DNA of 64,000 nucleotides from Streptomyces sp. SCUT-3 (lineage in GTDB: Bacteria; Actinomycetota; Actinomycetes; Streptomycetales; Streptomycetaceae): the NCBI RefSeq assembly GCF_014083985.1, contig NZ_CP046907.1, positions 3,324,501-3,388,500 of the forward strand. Reading direction: 5' to 3'. Every line of letters starts with the position of its first letter. Position 1 is the first letter of the stretch. Made by a program: the position numbers and the translations under genes. The notes beneath the pieces were generated by a model. The model did no database searches, was not told the DNA's origin, and saw only the letters and a list, made by a program, of their open reading frames with translations. Shown here piece after piece: positions 33,053-42,437 of the stretch.

Positions 33053-34777
33053 GTGAACGACACACTCCTGCAGTACGCCCTGATCGGCGCCGTCGTCCTC
33101 CCGCTGCTCGGGGCCGGGGCGGCCCTGCTGCCCGCACCCCCCGGGCTGCGCGGCCGCGACCCCGAGCAGGCCGTCCTGCGGCACGGCGTCACCGTCACCG
33201 GCGCCGTCCTGGCCCTGACCCTCCTCCTGGCCGCCGGCTTCGACCACGACGACCCCGCCCGCATGCAGGCCGTCACCGACGCCGACTGGATCCCCGCGCT
33301 GGGCGTCCGCCTCCACCTGGGCGTCGACGGCATCTCCCTGCCGCTGCTGGTGATGACCGCGCTGCTCACCTTCCTGTGCGCGCTGTACAGCTACTTCCGG
33401 ATGCCCGCCGGGCCCAGCACCGCCGGCTTCGTCGCGCTGCTGCTCCTCCTGGAGGCCGGCACGCTGGCCACCTTCGCCGTGCTCGACCTGGTGCTGTTCT
33501 TCCTCGCCTTCGAGACGGTCCTGGTCCCGATGTACTTCCTGATCGCCCGCTGGGGCGAGAAGGGACGCGAGCGGGCGGCCTGGCGGTTCGTCCTGTTCAC
33601 CGTCGCCGGCTCCGTGGTGATGCTCCTCGGCCTGCTGCTGGTCGGCGTCGAGGCCGGCACCTTCGACATGGTCCGCCTCGCCGAGCAGCACGGCGACGGG
33701 CTCAGCCGCACCGTGCAGGTCGTCGCGGTCGCGGCCATCGGCATCGGCCTGGCCGTCAAGGCCCCCATGTGGCCGCTGCACAGCTGGCTGCCCGACGCGC
33801 ACACCGCCGCCCCCACGGTCGGCTCGGTGCTGCTGGCCGGCGTGCTGCTGAAGATGGGCACCTACGGCCTGGTCCGCATCGCCCTGCCGATCGCCCCCGA
33901 CGGCGCCCACGTCCTCGCCCCCTACCTGGCGGCCTTCGCCACCGTCGGCATCGTCTACGGGTCGCTGGCCTGCCTGGCCCTGGCGCGCCCCGGCGCCCGC
34001 GGCGACCTCAAGAGGCTGATCGCCTACTCCTCCGTCGGCCACATGGGCTTCGTCCTCCTCGGCATTGCCACCCTCACCCCGACGGGCGTCAACGGCGCCC
34101 TGTTCGCCAACATCGCCCACGGACTCATCACCGGCCTGCTGTTCTTCCTGGTCGGCGCGGTCAAGGGCCGCCTGGGCACCGCCGACCTCGACGCCCTGGC
34201 CGGCACCACCGGCGCCGCCCTCTACGCCCGCGCCCCGCGCCTGGGCGCCCTGCTGGCCTTCGCCGCCGTCGCCTCCCTCGGCCTGCCCGGCCTGGCCGGC
34301 TTCTGGGGCGAGATGCTCGCCCTCTTCGGCGCCTTCGCCCCCGCGGAGGGGCTGCACCGCGGCGCCTACCTGACCTTCATGGCCCTCGCCGCCCTCGGCA
34401 CCCTGCTGACCGCCGCCTACCTGCTGACGGTCGTCCGCCGCGTCTGCATGGGCGACCCCGCCGAACGGGCCGCCGAAGGGCGGCCGGCGGGCGGCGCGGG
34501 CACCCCCCACGGCGCGGGCACCGCCCACGGCGGAGGTGCCGCCGCGCCCGCCGGGACCCGGCCCGCGGCGGCCGCCGCCACCGCGCTCGCCCTCCCGCCC
34601 GCCGGCGGGCCCGCCCCCGGGACGGCGGTCGGCGCCGCCGCCCTCCCCGACGTGCGCGGGTACGAGTTCGCCGCCTGGGTCCCGCTGGTCGTCCTCACCG
34701 TCCTCGCGGGCCTGTGGCCCGCAGTGCTGCTGGGCCTGACCGACCCCGCCGTGCGCACCCTCCTCGGAGGCAGCTGA
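33053..34777 (+). CDS. nuoM: Complex I subunit M, second operon
   Basis: 574 aa antiporter-like subunit. Key segments are FFLAFETVLVPMYFLIARWG (Glu) and LAVKAPMWPLHSWLPDAHTA (Lys). A Gly/Ala/Pro-rich insert of about 60 residues (near 470-530) separates the last two helices and is not conserved. GTG start three bases after the nuoL stop. Confidence 0.94.
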   Translation: MNDTLLQYALIGAVVLPLLGAGAALLPAPPGLRGRDPEQAVLRHGVTVTGAVLALTLLLAAGFDHDDPARMQAVTDADWIPALGVRLHLGVDGISLPLLVMTALLTFLCALYSYFRMPAGPSTAGFVALLLLLEAGTLATFAVLDLVLFFLAFETVLVPMYFLIARWGEKGRERAAWRFVLFTVAGSVVMLLGLLLVGVEAGTFDMVRLAEQHGDGLSRTVQVVAVAAIGIGLAVKAPMWPLHSWLPDAHTAAPTVGSVLLAGVLLKMGTYGLVRIALPIAPDGAHVLAPYLAAFATVGIVYGSLACLALARPGARGDLKRLIAYSSVGHMGFVLLGIATLTPTGVNGALFANIAHGLITGLLFFLVGAVKGRLGTADLDALAGTTGAALYARAPRLGALLAFAAVASLGLPGLAGFWGEMLALFGAFAPAEGLHRGAYLTFMALAALGTLLTAAYLLTVVRRVCMGDPAERAAEGRPAGGAGTPHGAGTAHGGGAAAPAGTRPAAAAATALALPPAGGPAPGTAVGAAALPDVRGYEFAAWVPLVVLTVLAGLWPAVLLGLTDPAVRTLLGGS

Positions 34778-36339
34778 TGACCCCGCTCGTCCAGTCCGTC
34801 GACTGGGTGGCGATCGCCCCGCCCACGATCACCGCGCTGGCCGGCCTCGCCGCCCTCGTCGCCGACCTGTTCCTCCCCGAGAGACGCAAGCCGCTCCTCG
34901 GCGGCATCGCGATCACCGGCCTGCTCCTGGCCGGCCTGGCCCTCCTGCCCCTCGCCGACGGCGACCGCTCCACCTTCTGCCTCACCACCGGCAGCGGGGC
35001 CTGCTCCTACGAGGCCGACGCCTTCACCCTGGTCATGCAGCTCCTCGTCCTCGGCGGAGCCCTGCTGACCGCGGTCCTGTCCCTGCACGCCACGCCCGCC
35101 CTGCCCGCGGGCGAGTACTGGTTCCTGCTGCTCTCCTCGGCGGCCGGCGCCGCACTGCTGCCCGCCTCCCGCGACCTGGCCACCCTCGTCGTCGCCCTCG
35201 AGGTCGTCTCGCTCCCGGCCTTCGCCCTGGTCGGGCTGCGCCGCGGGGACCGGCTGTCCTCCGAGGCGGCCCTGAAGTTCTTCCTCTCCTCGGTCACCGC
35301 GACCGCCGTCATGCTCCTCGGCATCAGCTTCGTCTACGCCGCCACCGGCAGCATGCACCTGACCGACGTCGCCGACGGGCTGCGGGAGACCCCCGGACAG
35401 CTGGCCGCCGTCGCCCGCACCGGCGTCGCCCTGACCCTGGTCGGCTTCGCCTTCAAGATCGCGGCTGTCCCGTTCCACTTCTGGGTCCCGGAGACCTACG
35501 TCGGGGCCCCGCTCCCGGTCGCCGCCTACCTGTCCGTGGTCGGCAAGGCCGCGGGGCTCTCCGGCCTGGCCGTCGTCACCGTGGTCGCCTTCCCGGCCCA
35601 CTCGCACGTGTGGGGCCCGGTCCTGGCCGTGCTCGCCGCACTCACCATGACCGCCGGCAACGTCGCCGCGCTGCGCCAGGACCCCACCGGCGCGCACAGC
35701 GCGGTGCGGCTCCTCGCCTGGTCCTCGGTGGGCCAGGCCGGCTACCTGCTCGTCCCGCTCGCCGCAGCCGCGTACACCGGGACCGCCGGGGTGACGGTGG
35801 GCGCCGCCGTCGCCTACGCGCTGATGTACGCCGCCGTGAACCTGGGCGCCTTCGCCGTCGCCGCCGTCGTGGGCCGGGAGAGCACCGAGAACCGGATCAC
35901 CGACTACCGCGCCCTGTACGCCCGCCGCCCGTTCGCCGCCCTGGCCCTGGGCTTCTTCCTGCTCTGCCTGGCCGGCCTGCCGCCGGGCGTGATCGGCCTG
36001 TTCGCCAAGGTCGTCGTCTTCTCCAGCGCCGTGGACGCGGGCCTGGGCTGGCTGGCCGCGGTGATGGCGCTCAACGTCGCCGTCGCCCTCGTCTACTACC
36101 TGAAGTGGACGGCCCTGCTCTTCGCCCGCCCGGCCGAGGCCGAGGGTGCTCCCGGGACACCCGGGGCGGCGCCCGCGGACCGGCCCGCCGCCCCGTCCCC
36201 GGTTCCGGCTCCGTCCCCGGTTCCGTCCCCGGTTCCGGTGAGCCTCACCGCGGCCGTCGCCCTCGCCGCAGTGGCTGCCGTCGCCCTCTCCGGCGCGCCC
36301 CAGGCCGTCATGCGCTTCGCCTCCGCCGCCCTCCTGTGA
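34777..36339 (+). CDS. nuoN: Complex I subunit N, second operon
   Basis: 520 aa antiporter-like subunit and last gene of the operon. LVVALEVVSLPAFALVGLRR and FKIAAVPFHFWVPETYVGAP are the conserved segments. A Pro/Ser/Val repeat (PSPVPAPSPVPSPVP) lies before the last helix. ATG overlaps the nuoM stop. Confidence 0.94.
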   Translation: MTPLVQSVDWVAIAPPTITALAGLAALVADLFLPERRKPLLGGIAITGLLLAGLALLPLADGDRSTFCLTTGSGACSYEADAFTLVMQLLVLGGALLTAVLSLHATPALPAGEYWFLLLSSAAGAALLPASRDLATLVVALEVVSLPAFALVGLRRGDRLSSEAALKFFLSSVTATAVMLLGISFVYAATGSMHLTDVADGLRETPGQLAAVARTGVALTLVGFAFKIAAVPFHFWVPETYVGAPLPVAAYLSVVGKAAGLSGLAVVTVVAFPAHSHVWGPVLAVLAALTMTAGNVAALRQDPTGAHSAVRLLAWSSVGQAGYLLVPLAAAAYTGTAGVTVGAAVAYALMYAAVNLGAFAVAAVVGRESTENRITDYRALYARRPFAALALGFFLLCLAGLPPGVIGLFAKVVVFSSAVDAGLGWLAAVMALNVAVALVYYLKWTALLFARPAEAEGAPGTPGAAPADRPAAPSPVPAPSPVPSPVPVSLTAAVALAAVAAVALSGAPQAVMRFASAALL

Positions 36340-36385
36340 ACCCGCGGGCCCCGGCCCGGCCCCGCGGCCGCCCGGGAGCCCGCCC

Positions 36386-36416
36386 GCGGCCCGCACCCGC
36401 GCCCGGCACGGGCCGC
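36386..36416 (+). terminator. Candidate terminator of the second nuo operon
   Basis: 8-bp arms GCGGCCCG and CGGGCCGC around a 15-base loop in a very GC-rich gap. Weak evidence; the rest of 36340-36539 shows only the ribosome site ggaggg of htpX. Confidence 0.4.
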
Positions 36417-36539
36417 CCCCGCCCGCCCGGCCGCGCCGGCCCCTCCGGGGAACCCGCCCGCCCCGCACCGCGTTGACCCCAGCAGGAGGGTCCACCGGAA
36501 ACGAGGGTTCCCCTGCACGTCAGTCATGGAGGGCGCACC

Positions 36540-37397
36540 GTGCACCGCCGGCACAACGGGCTCAGGACCGCCGTACTCCTCGGGGGACTGTCCGCAATCG
36601 TCATGGTCATCGGCAGTTTCTTCGGCCGGACCGGTCTGCTCGTGGCACTCGTGGCCGCCGTCGGCACCAACGCCTACGCGTACTGGTACAGCGACCGCAT
36701 CGCGCTACGCGCGATGCGTGCCCGCCCGGTCGGCGAGTTCGAGGCCCCGGTGCTCTACCGGATCGTCCGCGAGCTCTCCACCGCCGCCCGCCGCCCCATG
36801 CCCCGCCTGTACATCTCGCCCACCGCCGCGCCCAACGCCTTCGCCACCGGCCGCAACGCGCGCAACGCCGCCGTGTGCTGCACCGAGGGCATCATGCGGC
36901 TGCTGGACGAGCGGGAGCTGCGCGGCGTCATCGGCCACGAGCTGGCCCACGTCCACAACCGCGACATCCTCGTCTCCTCCGTCGCCGGCGCCCTCGCCTC
37001 CGTGGTGATGTTCCTGGTGAACTTCGCCTGGCTGGTCCCCTTCGGCCGCTCGGACGACGACGACGGCCCCGGCCTGTTCGGCATGCTGCTGATCATGATC
37101 CTCGGCCCGCTCGCCGCCGCCCTCGTCCGGCTGGCCGTCAGCCGCTCCCGCGAGTACCGGGCCGACGCCGACGGGGCCCGGCTCACGGGCGACCCGCTCG
37201 CCCTGGCCGACGCCCTGCGCAAACTGGAGTACGGCACGCAGCGCGCGCCCCTGCCGCCCGAGCCCAGACTGGAGACGGCGAGCCACATGATGATCGCCAA
37301 CCCCTTCCGGCAGGGCGACGGCACGACCCGGCTCTTCTCCACCCACCCGCCCATGGCCGAGCGCATAGCCCGGCTCCACGAAATGGCAGGTCGCTGA
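36540..37397 (+). CDS. htpX: Membrane zinc metalloprotease HtpX-like
   Basis: 285 aa. Two N-terminal membrane helices (about 11-27 and 32-48), then the M48 catalytic domain: zinc motif HELAH at 133-137, and the third ligand Glu in [13 protein letters not shown]. Ends with the family pattern [14 protein letters not shown]. In E. coli HtpX degrades misfolded membrane proteins. GTG at 36540 with ggaggg 6 bases upstream. yccF starts two bases after its stop. Confidence 0.93.
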   Translation: MHRRHNGLRTAVLLGGLSAIVMVIGSFFGRTGLLVALVAAVGTNAYAYWYSDRIALRAMRARPVGEFEAPVLYRIVRELSTAARRPMPRLYISPTAAPNAFATGRNARNAAVCCTEGIMRLLDERELRGVIGHELAHVHNRDILVSSVAGALASVVMFLVNFAWLVPFGRSDDDDGPGLFGMLLIMILGPLAAALVRLAVSRSREYRADADGARLTGDPLALADALRKLEYGTQRAPLPPEPRLETASHMMIANPFRQGDGTTRLFSTHPPMAERIARLHEMAGR

Positions 37398-37399
37398 CG

Positions 37400-37792
37400 A
37401 TGAAGACCCTCCTGAACATCATCTGGCTCCTGCTCAGCGGCCTGTGGCTGGCCATCGGCTACGTGATCGCCGGGATCGTCTGCTGCGTCCTGGTCGTCAC
37501 GATCCCGTGGGGCATCGCGAGCTTCCGCATCGCCTCCTACGCCCTGTGGCCCTTCGGGCGCACCACCGTCGTCCGCCGGGACGCCGGCACGGGCTCCCTG
37601 CTCGGCAACGTCGTCTGGATCGTCGTCGCCGGGATCTGGCTCGCGCTGGCCCACATCACCACCGGCATCGCCCTGTGCCTGACGATCATCGGCATCCCCC
37701 TGGGCATCGCCAACTTCAAGCTGGTCCCGGTCTCCCTGATGCCCCTCGGCCGCGAGATCGTCCCCACCGACGCCCCCTTCGCCACCCGCTGA
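37400..37792 (+). CDS. yccF: YccF-domain membrane protein
   Basis: 130 aa made of two YccF repeats, each with a hydrophobic segment followed by TIPWGIASFRIA or IIGIPLGIANFKLV. Four predicted membrane segments. Function unknown. Directly behind htpX and probably co-transcribed. Confidence 0.92.
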   Translation: MKTLLNIIWLLLSGLWLAIGYVIAGIVCCVLVVTIPWGIASFRIASYALWPFGRTTVVRRDAGTGSLLGNVVWIVVAGIWLALAHITTGIALCLTIIGIPLGIANFKLVPVSLMPLGREIVPTDAPFATR

Positions 37793-37883
37793 CCGCCCCC
37801 GCCACGCGGGCGCTTCCGCCTGGACCGCGCCACGCAACAGAGCCGACCGTGGTGGCAAAGCGTAGAAAACCTGTCCGTTTTGT

Positions 37884-38354
37884 TCATTTCTCTTTGCGGT
37901 TTGCCGCCGCGGTTCGTCTGCTCCGGAGGAGGGCGGGCGGGGGATGCGGTGTTCGTGGGAGGGGGCGGGGGGTGGGGGTGGGGGTGGGGGTAGCCCGCGG
38001 CACGTAGAGGGGGCGGGCGGTGACCGCGTACCGCACGCCGTCGTCCCCCACCGAGAACCGGTACCGCTCACCGCCGAGCAGCCGCTGCACGGCCTCCGCG
38101 CCCGCGCCCGCATCGCCCCGCCACGCCCGCACCGCCCGCCGGCAGGCCGGGTGCAGCTGCTCGGCCAGTTCGACGGCCCGGCCGTGCAGCCACGCCACCG
38201 CCGACCGCGCGGTCCGCTCCCGCCCCCACCCGAGCCACCACACACATCCGGCCCCCGGCGCGCGGGCGGTGCTCGTGCACCAGAATCCGCACGGCTCCGG
38301 CAGCGTCCCCGCCCCCGCGCAGGCGACGAGGAGCACCCTGCCCGCGCGGCTCAC
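37884..38354 (-). CDS. Hypothetical protein with Trp/Cys-rich N-terminus
   Basis: 156 aa, unrecognised. The N-terminal part (VLLVACAGAGTLPEPCGFWC, GCVWWLGWGRERTARSAVAW) has four Cys and several Trp; the middle is helical; the last 40 residues are a Thr-Pro repeat and a basic end, probably disordered. GTG at 38354 overlaps the stop of the next gene by GTGA, a strong sign that both are real and coupled. Such pairs recur beside HTH/DUF397 genes in Streptomyces. Confidence 0.6.
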   Translation of the reverse strand: MSRAGRVLLVACAGAGTLPEPCGFWCTSTARAPGAGCVWWLGWGRERTARSAVAWLHGRAVELAEQLHPACRRAVRAWRGDAGAGAEAVQRLLGGERYRFSVGDDGVRYAVTARPLYVPRATPTPTPTPRPLPRTPHPPPALLRSRRTAAANRKEK

Positions 38355-38674
38355 CGACCCCGCCGGCTTTCGGCGTTGGCCTCCCGCACCCGCGCCCGCA
38401 GCTCGTCCGCCCGGTCCGCGGGCCGGACCCTCCCCGGGTTCGCGTCCCACTCGCGTCCGCCGCCGAGGGGCCGCAGGTTCACCCTGCCGCCCACGTGGTC
38501 CATCACCACCCCCACGCGGTCCCGGGCCGTGTCCACGGCGAGGGTTCCGACCGGGAGCCGCCCCGCGCCGCCGGGCGCCGGGAGGCGCTCCCCGGCTTCC
38601 GTTCCGCGCCCCCGCGCCGCGCCCTCCGCCCCCTCCCGGGGGTCCGCTCCCGCGCCGTCCGTGATTCGTTCCAT
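38351..38674 (-). CDS. Small conserved Streptomyces hypothetical protein
   Basis: 107 aa. A Gly/Ala-rich start is followed by VGTLAVDTARDRVGVVMDH, VNLRPLGGGREWDANPG and RADELRARVREANAESRRG, a pattern seen in many streptomycete small proteins that accompany XRE/DUF397 regulators. No catalytic motif. ATG at 38674. Transcribed divergently from the XRE gene at 38802, with about 127 bases between them. Confidence 0.7.
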   Translation of the reverse strand: MERITDGAGADPREGAEGAARGRGTEAGERLPAPGGAGRLPVGTLAVDTARDRVGVVMDHVGGRVNLRPLGGGREWDANPGRVRPADRADELRARVREANAESRRGR

Positions 38675-38801
38675 GTGGTGCCCGCCCTGGTCGTGCGACT
38701 GCTTCAATGACCTTCCGTGTCCACATGATTTCCCTCCGGAGTCGACTCCGGGAGGGGGAGACGGCTTACCGCGAGAGCCGTAAGCCGGAGGAAGTGAACC
38801 C

Positions 38802-39746
38802 TTGGCCAGCGAAATCGACCCCTCGGCATCGACGGCCGCCCTGTTCGGGGCCAGGCTCCGGCGGCTGCGCACGGCCGCAGGGCTGACGCAGGCGGAACTG
38901 GGGCGGGCCGTGCACGTGGTCAGCACCCGCATTACCCAGATCGAGCGCGCATCGGGCCACCGGCCGACCCGCGAACTCGCCCGGGCACTGGACGACGCCC
39001 TGGGCGCGGACAACCTGCTCGTGGACCTGTGGCCCCACGTCCACCGCGAGACGTTCCCGGACTGGTCGCGCGCGTTCATGGAACGCGAGGCGCGAGCCGT
39101 CGCCATCCGGTCCTACATGGCGCACACGGTTCACGGTCTCCTGCAGACCCCGGACTACGCCCGCTCTCTTCTGCGCCTCGGCCGCTCGCTCAAGGGCGAG
39201 GAGCAGCTGGAGGAACGCCTGGCGGCCCGCATGGCGCGGCAGGAGCGGCTCGGCTCACCGGACGGCCCCGCCCTGTGGGTCGTCCTGGACGAGGCGGTCC
39301 TCATGCGCCCGGTCGGCGGTGCGGCCGTCATGCGCGCCCAACTGGCCCGTCTGCTGCGCACGGCGACGGAACCGCGGATCACTGTCCAGGTCATGCCGTT
39401 CCGCCAGGGAGAGCATCGCGCCATGGGCGGCTCCCTCACCGTCCTGACGCTGCCGGACGGCTCGGAAGCGGCCTACACCGAGGGCGCGGACTCTGGTCAA
39501 CTCGTAGAGGAACCAGGGGAGGTGAAGGCATATGCGGAAACGTACGATCTCCTGCGGTCCCACGCTCTTCCCCCTGACATGTCTCTCGACATGATCCGAA
39601 CCGCGATGGAGGGAACCCACCGTGCCGCGCGTGTCCCGTCCCGTTCCGAACGCCGTCGTCTGGCGCAAGAGCAGCTACAGCAACCAGGAGGGTGGCGAGT
39701 GCGTCGAGGTCGCCCAGGGCCTCCCCGGCGTCGTCCCCGTCCGTGA
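38802..39746 (+). CDS. XRE-family HTH regulator with DUF5753 domain
   Basis: 314 aa. The helix-turn-helix lies at about residues 12-65 (LRRLRTAAGLTQAELGRAVH) and the DUF5753 domain follows (VHGLLQTPDYARSLLRLG, PALWVVLDEAVLMRPVGG, ITVQVMPF). TTG at 38802 is the only start that fits ggagg upstream; it is unusual. The normal end of the family would be near MIRTAMEG, but the frame stays open 125 bases into the DUF397 gene, adding an Arg/Pro/Gln-rich tail. Such genes often control development or antibiotic production with their DUF397 partner. Confidence 0.87.
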   Translation: MASEIDPSASTAALFGARLRRLRTAAGLTQAELGRAVHVVSTRITQIERASGHRPTRELARALDDALGADNLLVDLWPHVHRETFPDWSRAFMEREARAVAIRSYMAHTVHGLLQTPDYARSLLRLGRSLKGEEQLEERLAARMARQERLGSPDGPALWVVLDEAVLMRPVGGAAVMRAQLARLLRTATEPRITVQVMPFRQGEHRAMGGSLTVLTLPDGSEAAYTEGADSGQLVEEPGEVKAYAETYDLLRSHALPPDMSLDMIRTAMEGTHRAARVPSRSERRRLAQEQLQQPGGWRVRRGRPGPPRRRPRP

Positions 39747-39837
39747 CAGCAAGGACCCTCAGGGCCCGGCCCTGCGCTTCTCCGCCGAAGCCTGGTCCGC
39801 GTTCGTGGCCGAGGTGAAGTCCGGCCGCCTGGGCTGA
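39622..39837 (+). CDS. DUF397 protein
   Basis: 71 aa. It has the DUF397 signature WRKSSYSNQEGGECVEVA and VPVRDSKDPQGPALRFSAEAW. These small proteins pair with XRE/DUF5753 regulators, probably as antagonists. GTG at 39622. It overlaps the end of the upstream regulator by 125 bases, in another frame. Confidence 0.9.
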   Translation: MPRVSRPVPNAVVWRKSSYSNQEGGECVEVAQGLPGVVPVRDSKDPQGPALRFSAEAWSAFVAEVKSGRLG

Positions 39838-39844
39838 CACGCCA

Positions 39845-39893
39845 GGGCCCGCGCCCCGACCGGCCGATGACAGGCCGGGCGGGGCGCGGGCCC
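39845..39893. terminator. Bidirectional terminator after the DUF397 gene
   Basis: Perfect 14-bp arms 39845-39858 and 39880-39893, with a GGCC/GGCC stem inside the loop. It lies between convergent genes. Confidence 0.88.
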
Positions 39894-39910
39894 GGGGCGT
39901 GAACCGTGCC

Positions 39911-40837
39911 TCAGCGCCGCACGGCCCGGTCCTCCGCCGCCGCGCCGGTCCGCGTACGGAATCGACGGACCGTGACCGCTGCGAGCGCGGCCGCGCCGCA
40001 CAGCACTGCGGCCACCACGGCGAGGTCGTACGCGTACGCCTCGGCCGCGACGCGCCCCAGGTGCAGCGCCACCGCCACCAGCACGCCGGCCGCCCGGAAG
40101 CGGGCCGCGGCCCCCTCCTGGCGGAGTACTGCGAACAGGGCGGCCGCCAGCACCACCAGGGCCCACCACCCGCGGTCGGCGCCCGGCAGTCCGGGCACCC
40201 CGGCGTACATCGCCGCCCCGGGCACGAACATCGCCGTCGCCACGGCCGCAGTCGCCGCACGGTCCCGCCGGCCGGTCGGCGGGAGGTCGGGCGGGCAGCC
40301 CAGGACCACCAGCGCGACGGCCACGACCGCCGGCACCCGGAGCGCCCCGTTCACGTAGAGGTCGAGCGCCGCCAGGTGGTGGACGAGCAGCGCGACGGCG
40401 CCGGCCAGGAACAGCGCCCTGCCGCTCCGCCACCGTCCCGCCGCCGCGCAGACCGCCGCCACGGCCGTCGCGGCACCTGCGATCAGCAGGAGCAGCCGCG
40501 CTGGGTCCAGGAGCGGAACGGCCGCCCCGCCCCAGCCGCCGCGCGACTCCGCGGCGATCCGGACGACCGCGAGCGCCGCCCAGGCCGCGGAGCCGGCCAC
40601 GGCGTAGGGCGCGGCGGCGGCCAGCAGCCGCCCGGCCGGGTCCGTGGACGTGACGCGCAGCCGCACCCGCAGGGCGTGCGCGGCGACGTCCGCGTCCTCC
40701 CGCAGACGGCCGACGGGCCCGGCCCCGGCGGTGGCCTCGGCGTGGATCGCGGCGATCTCGTCGCCGTGCGCCTGCCGGTACGCCGCCGGGTACAGCCGCA
40801 GCAACCGTGCGGTCCGTCCCCCGTCGGTGGAGGTCAT
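39911..40837 (-). CDS. Membrane protein paired with PadR
   Basis: 308 aa with about seven hydrophobic helices. The N-terminus RLLRLYPAAYRQAHGDEIAA resembles the short prefix domain found before membrane proteins controlled by PadR regulators. No transporter motif or ATPase is seen. ATG overlaps the stop of the padR-like gene, so the two form one operon. Confidence 0.75.
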   Translation of the reverse strand: MTSTDGGRTARLLRLYPAAYRQAHGDEIAAIHAEATAGAGPVGRLREDADVAAHALRVRLRVTSTDPAGRLLAAAAPYAVAGSAAWAALAVVRIAAESRGGWGGAAVPLLDPARLLLLIAGAATAVAAVCAAAGRWRSGRALFLAGAVALLVHHLAALDLYVNGALRVPAVVAVALVVLGCPPDLPPTGRRDRAATAAVATAMFVPGAAMYAGVPGLPGADRGWWALVVLAAALFAVLRQEGAAARFRAAGVLVAVALHLGRVAAEAYAYDLAVVAAVLCGAAALAAVTVRRFRTRTGAAAEDRAVRR

Positions 40838-41181
40838 GCCAGGGCTCCCTTCGGGTTCGGGACGAGGAGGGCGAGCCGGCGCTCGGCCTCTGCGGCGGTG
40901 GCGCGCAGCCGCTCGGCCTCCGCCGCCAGGACGGTGCGCCCGTCACAGGTCAGGGCGTAGCTGCGTCGCAGGCGGCCGTCGACGACCTCCTCCCGGTGGA
41001 CTTCGATCAACCCCTGCTGCACCAGGCGTTCCAGCGCGCCGTAGAGGGTGCCGGTGCGCATCCGGACGCGGCCGCCGGAGATGGCGTCCACCTCCTGGAC
41101 GATCGCGTAGCCGTGGCGCGGCCGGTCCGCCAGCGCGGTCAGGAGCAGCAGGGTCGGTTCCTGCAGAGGGCGTTCCGTCAT
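40834..41181 (-). CDS. PadR-family transcriptional regulator
   Basis: 115 aa. Winged-helix with the PadR pattern LLLLTALADRPRHGYAIVQEV and TGTLYGALERLVQQGLIEV, then a short C-terminal helix for dimerisation. ATG at 41181. First gene of a two-gene operon with the membrane protein; a palindrome lies about 23 bases upstream. Confidence 0.92.
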   Translation of the reverse strand: MTERPLQEPTLLLLTALADRPRHGYAIVQEVDAISGGRVRMRTGTLYGALERLVQQGLIEVHREEVVDGRLRRSYALTCDGRTVLAAEAERLRATAAEAERRLALLVPNPKGALA

Positions 41182-41203
41182 GCCGGAACCATAGGACGCT
41201 GGG

Positions 41204-41215
41204 CGACATATGTCG
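41204..41215. promoter_or_regulatory. Palindrome upstream of the padR-like gene
   Basis: cgacatatgtcg is a perfect 12-bp palindrome in the promoter region. PadR operators are typically dyads built around ATGT/ACAT, which this contains, so autoregulation is likely. Confidence 0.5.
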
Positions 41216-41292
41216 AGCGACGACCTATGAGGGTGGAGAGAGCCGCGGCGGGGGAGCGGCACCCGCCTGCGGGCAAGGGGAAGGAGTGCGCC

Positions 41293-41601
41293 CTACCGGC
41301 CCTCGGCGGCGCCCCCGGAGGAGGTCCTGGCTGCGGCGCCGGCTGCCCGGCGACGATGCCCGGCCAGTTCGAACCCGGCGAGACACCAGCCGGCCAGGTT
41401 CAGGGGGAAGGCGAACCACTCCGCCGGCCAGGTGATACCGACCGACCGCAGCAGACTCAGCGCGGCCGCCGTCGCGAACAGGCATGCGGGCAGGGCCCTG
41501 CGGAACGCCGGCAGCCCGGCGATCCGCCACACCAGCACGGACAGCCGGACGTCGAGTGCGACCAGCCCCAGTAGCAGGACTGCGACCAGCAGGATCTCCA
41601 C
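41293..41601 (-). CDS. Small membrane protein
   Basis: 102 aa, unrecognised. Three hydrophobic segments (residues ~2-25, ~35-52, ~57-75) and a basic Ala/Arg/Gly tail. GTG 41601 has gagg upstream; GTG 41613 is an in-frame alternative. Lies alone between padR and yajQ, on the minus strand. Confidence 0.65.
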   Translation of the reverse strand: MEILLVAVLLLGLVALDVRLSVLVWRIAGLPAFRRALPACLFATAAALSLLRSVGITWPAEWFAFPLNLAGWCLAGFELAGHRRRAAGAAARTSSGGAAEGR

Positions 41602-41686
41602 GGCACACCTCACAGGCCCGGGCGGGCCCCGATCGGCCGGTGGTGATCGTACCGGGGCGCCGGGCGGAGTGCCGGAACGGCCGGGG

Positions 41687-41731
41687 CCGGGGCGGGGGCG
41701 GGGTGCGGGGGAAACCCCGCCCCCGCCCCGG
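41687..41731. terminator. Terminator downstream of yajQ
   Basis: Perfect 17-bp GC arms 41687-41703 and 41715-41731. It lies 41 bases after the yajQ stop (minus strand). Confidence 0.85.
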
Positions 41732-41771
41732 CGGGACTCGCCGTCGGCCGCCGGCCGCCGGCCGCCGAAGG

Positions 41772-42260
41772 TCAGCGGTAGTTGACGAACTGCACCGCGA
41801 AGTCGAGGTCCTTGCCCTTGAGCAGGGCGATGACGGCCTGGAGGTCGTCACGGCTCTTGGAGCTCACCCGGAGCTCCTCGCCCTGGATCTGCGCCTTGAC
41901 GCCCTTGGGGCCCTCGTCGCGGATGATCTTCGAGACCTTCTTGGCGTTCTCCTGGGAGATGCCCTCCTGGATCGACGCGAAGATCTTGTACTCCTTGCCG
42001 GAGGCCTGCGGCTCCCCGGTGTCCAGCGCCTTCAGCGAGATCCCGCGCTTGACCAGCTTGGTCTCGAAGACGTCCAGGACGGCCTTGACCCGCTCCTCGG
42101 AGTTGGCCCGCATCTCGATCTTCTCGCCCGACCAGGCGATGGAGGCGCCCACGTTCTTGAAGTCGTAGCGCTGGGAGATCTCTCGCGCCGCCTGGTTGAG
42201 GGCGTTGTCGACCTCCTGCCGCTCGACCTTCGAGACGATGTCGAAACTGGAGTCGGCCAT
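41772..42260 (-). CDS. yajQ: YajQ-family nucleotide-binding protein
   Basis: 162 aa, the normal length. [20 protein letters not shown] and the two repeated RNP-like halves are well conserved ([16 protein letters not shown] and [20 protein letters not shown]-like). Family members bind RNA or, in Xanthomonas and Pseudomonas, cyclic di-GMP. ATG at 42260 with gaggag upstream. Confidence 0.95.
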   Translation of the reverse strand: MADSSFDIVSKVERQEVDNALNQAAREISQRYDFKNVGASIAWSGEKIEMRANSEERVKAVLDVFETKLVKRGISLKALDTGEPQASGKEYKIFASIQEGISQENAKKVSKIIRDEGPKGVKAQIQGEELRVSSKSRDDLQAVIALLKGKDLDFAVQFVNYR

Positions 42261-42437
42261 GTGAACTTGGCTCCTCGCTCGTAGTAGTCAGGGGCGGCCC
42301 GGGACACGGGACGCCGGAGCAAGCCTAGCCATCGCGGTCATGATCGACCTGTGATCAACAGGGTGGCGGAGCACCCCCCGGGATCGGGTATCGTTTACGT
42401 CGTTGCCACGGAGCACCACGCACCGAGCAGCGTCCCC

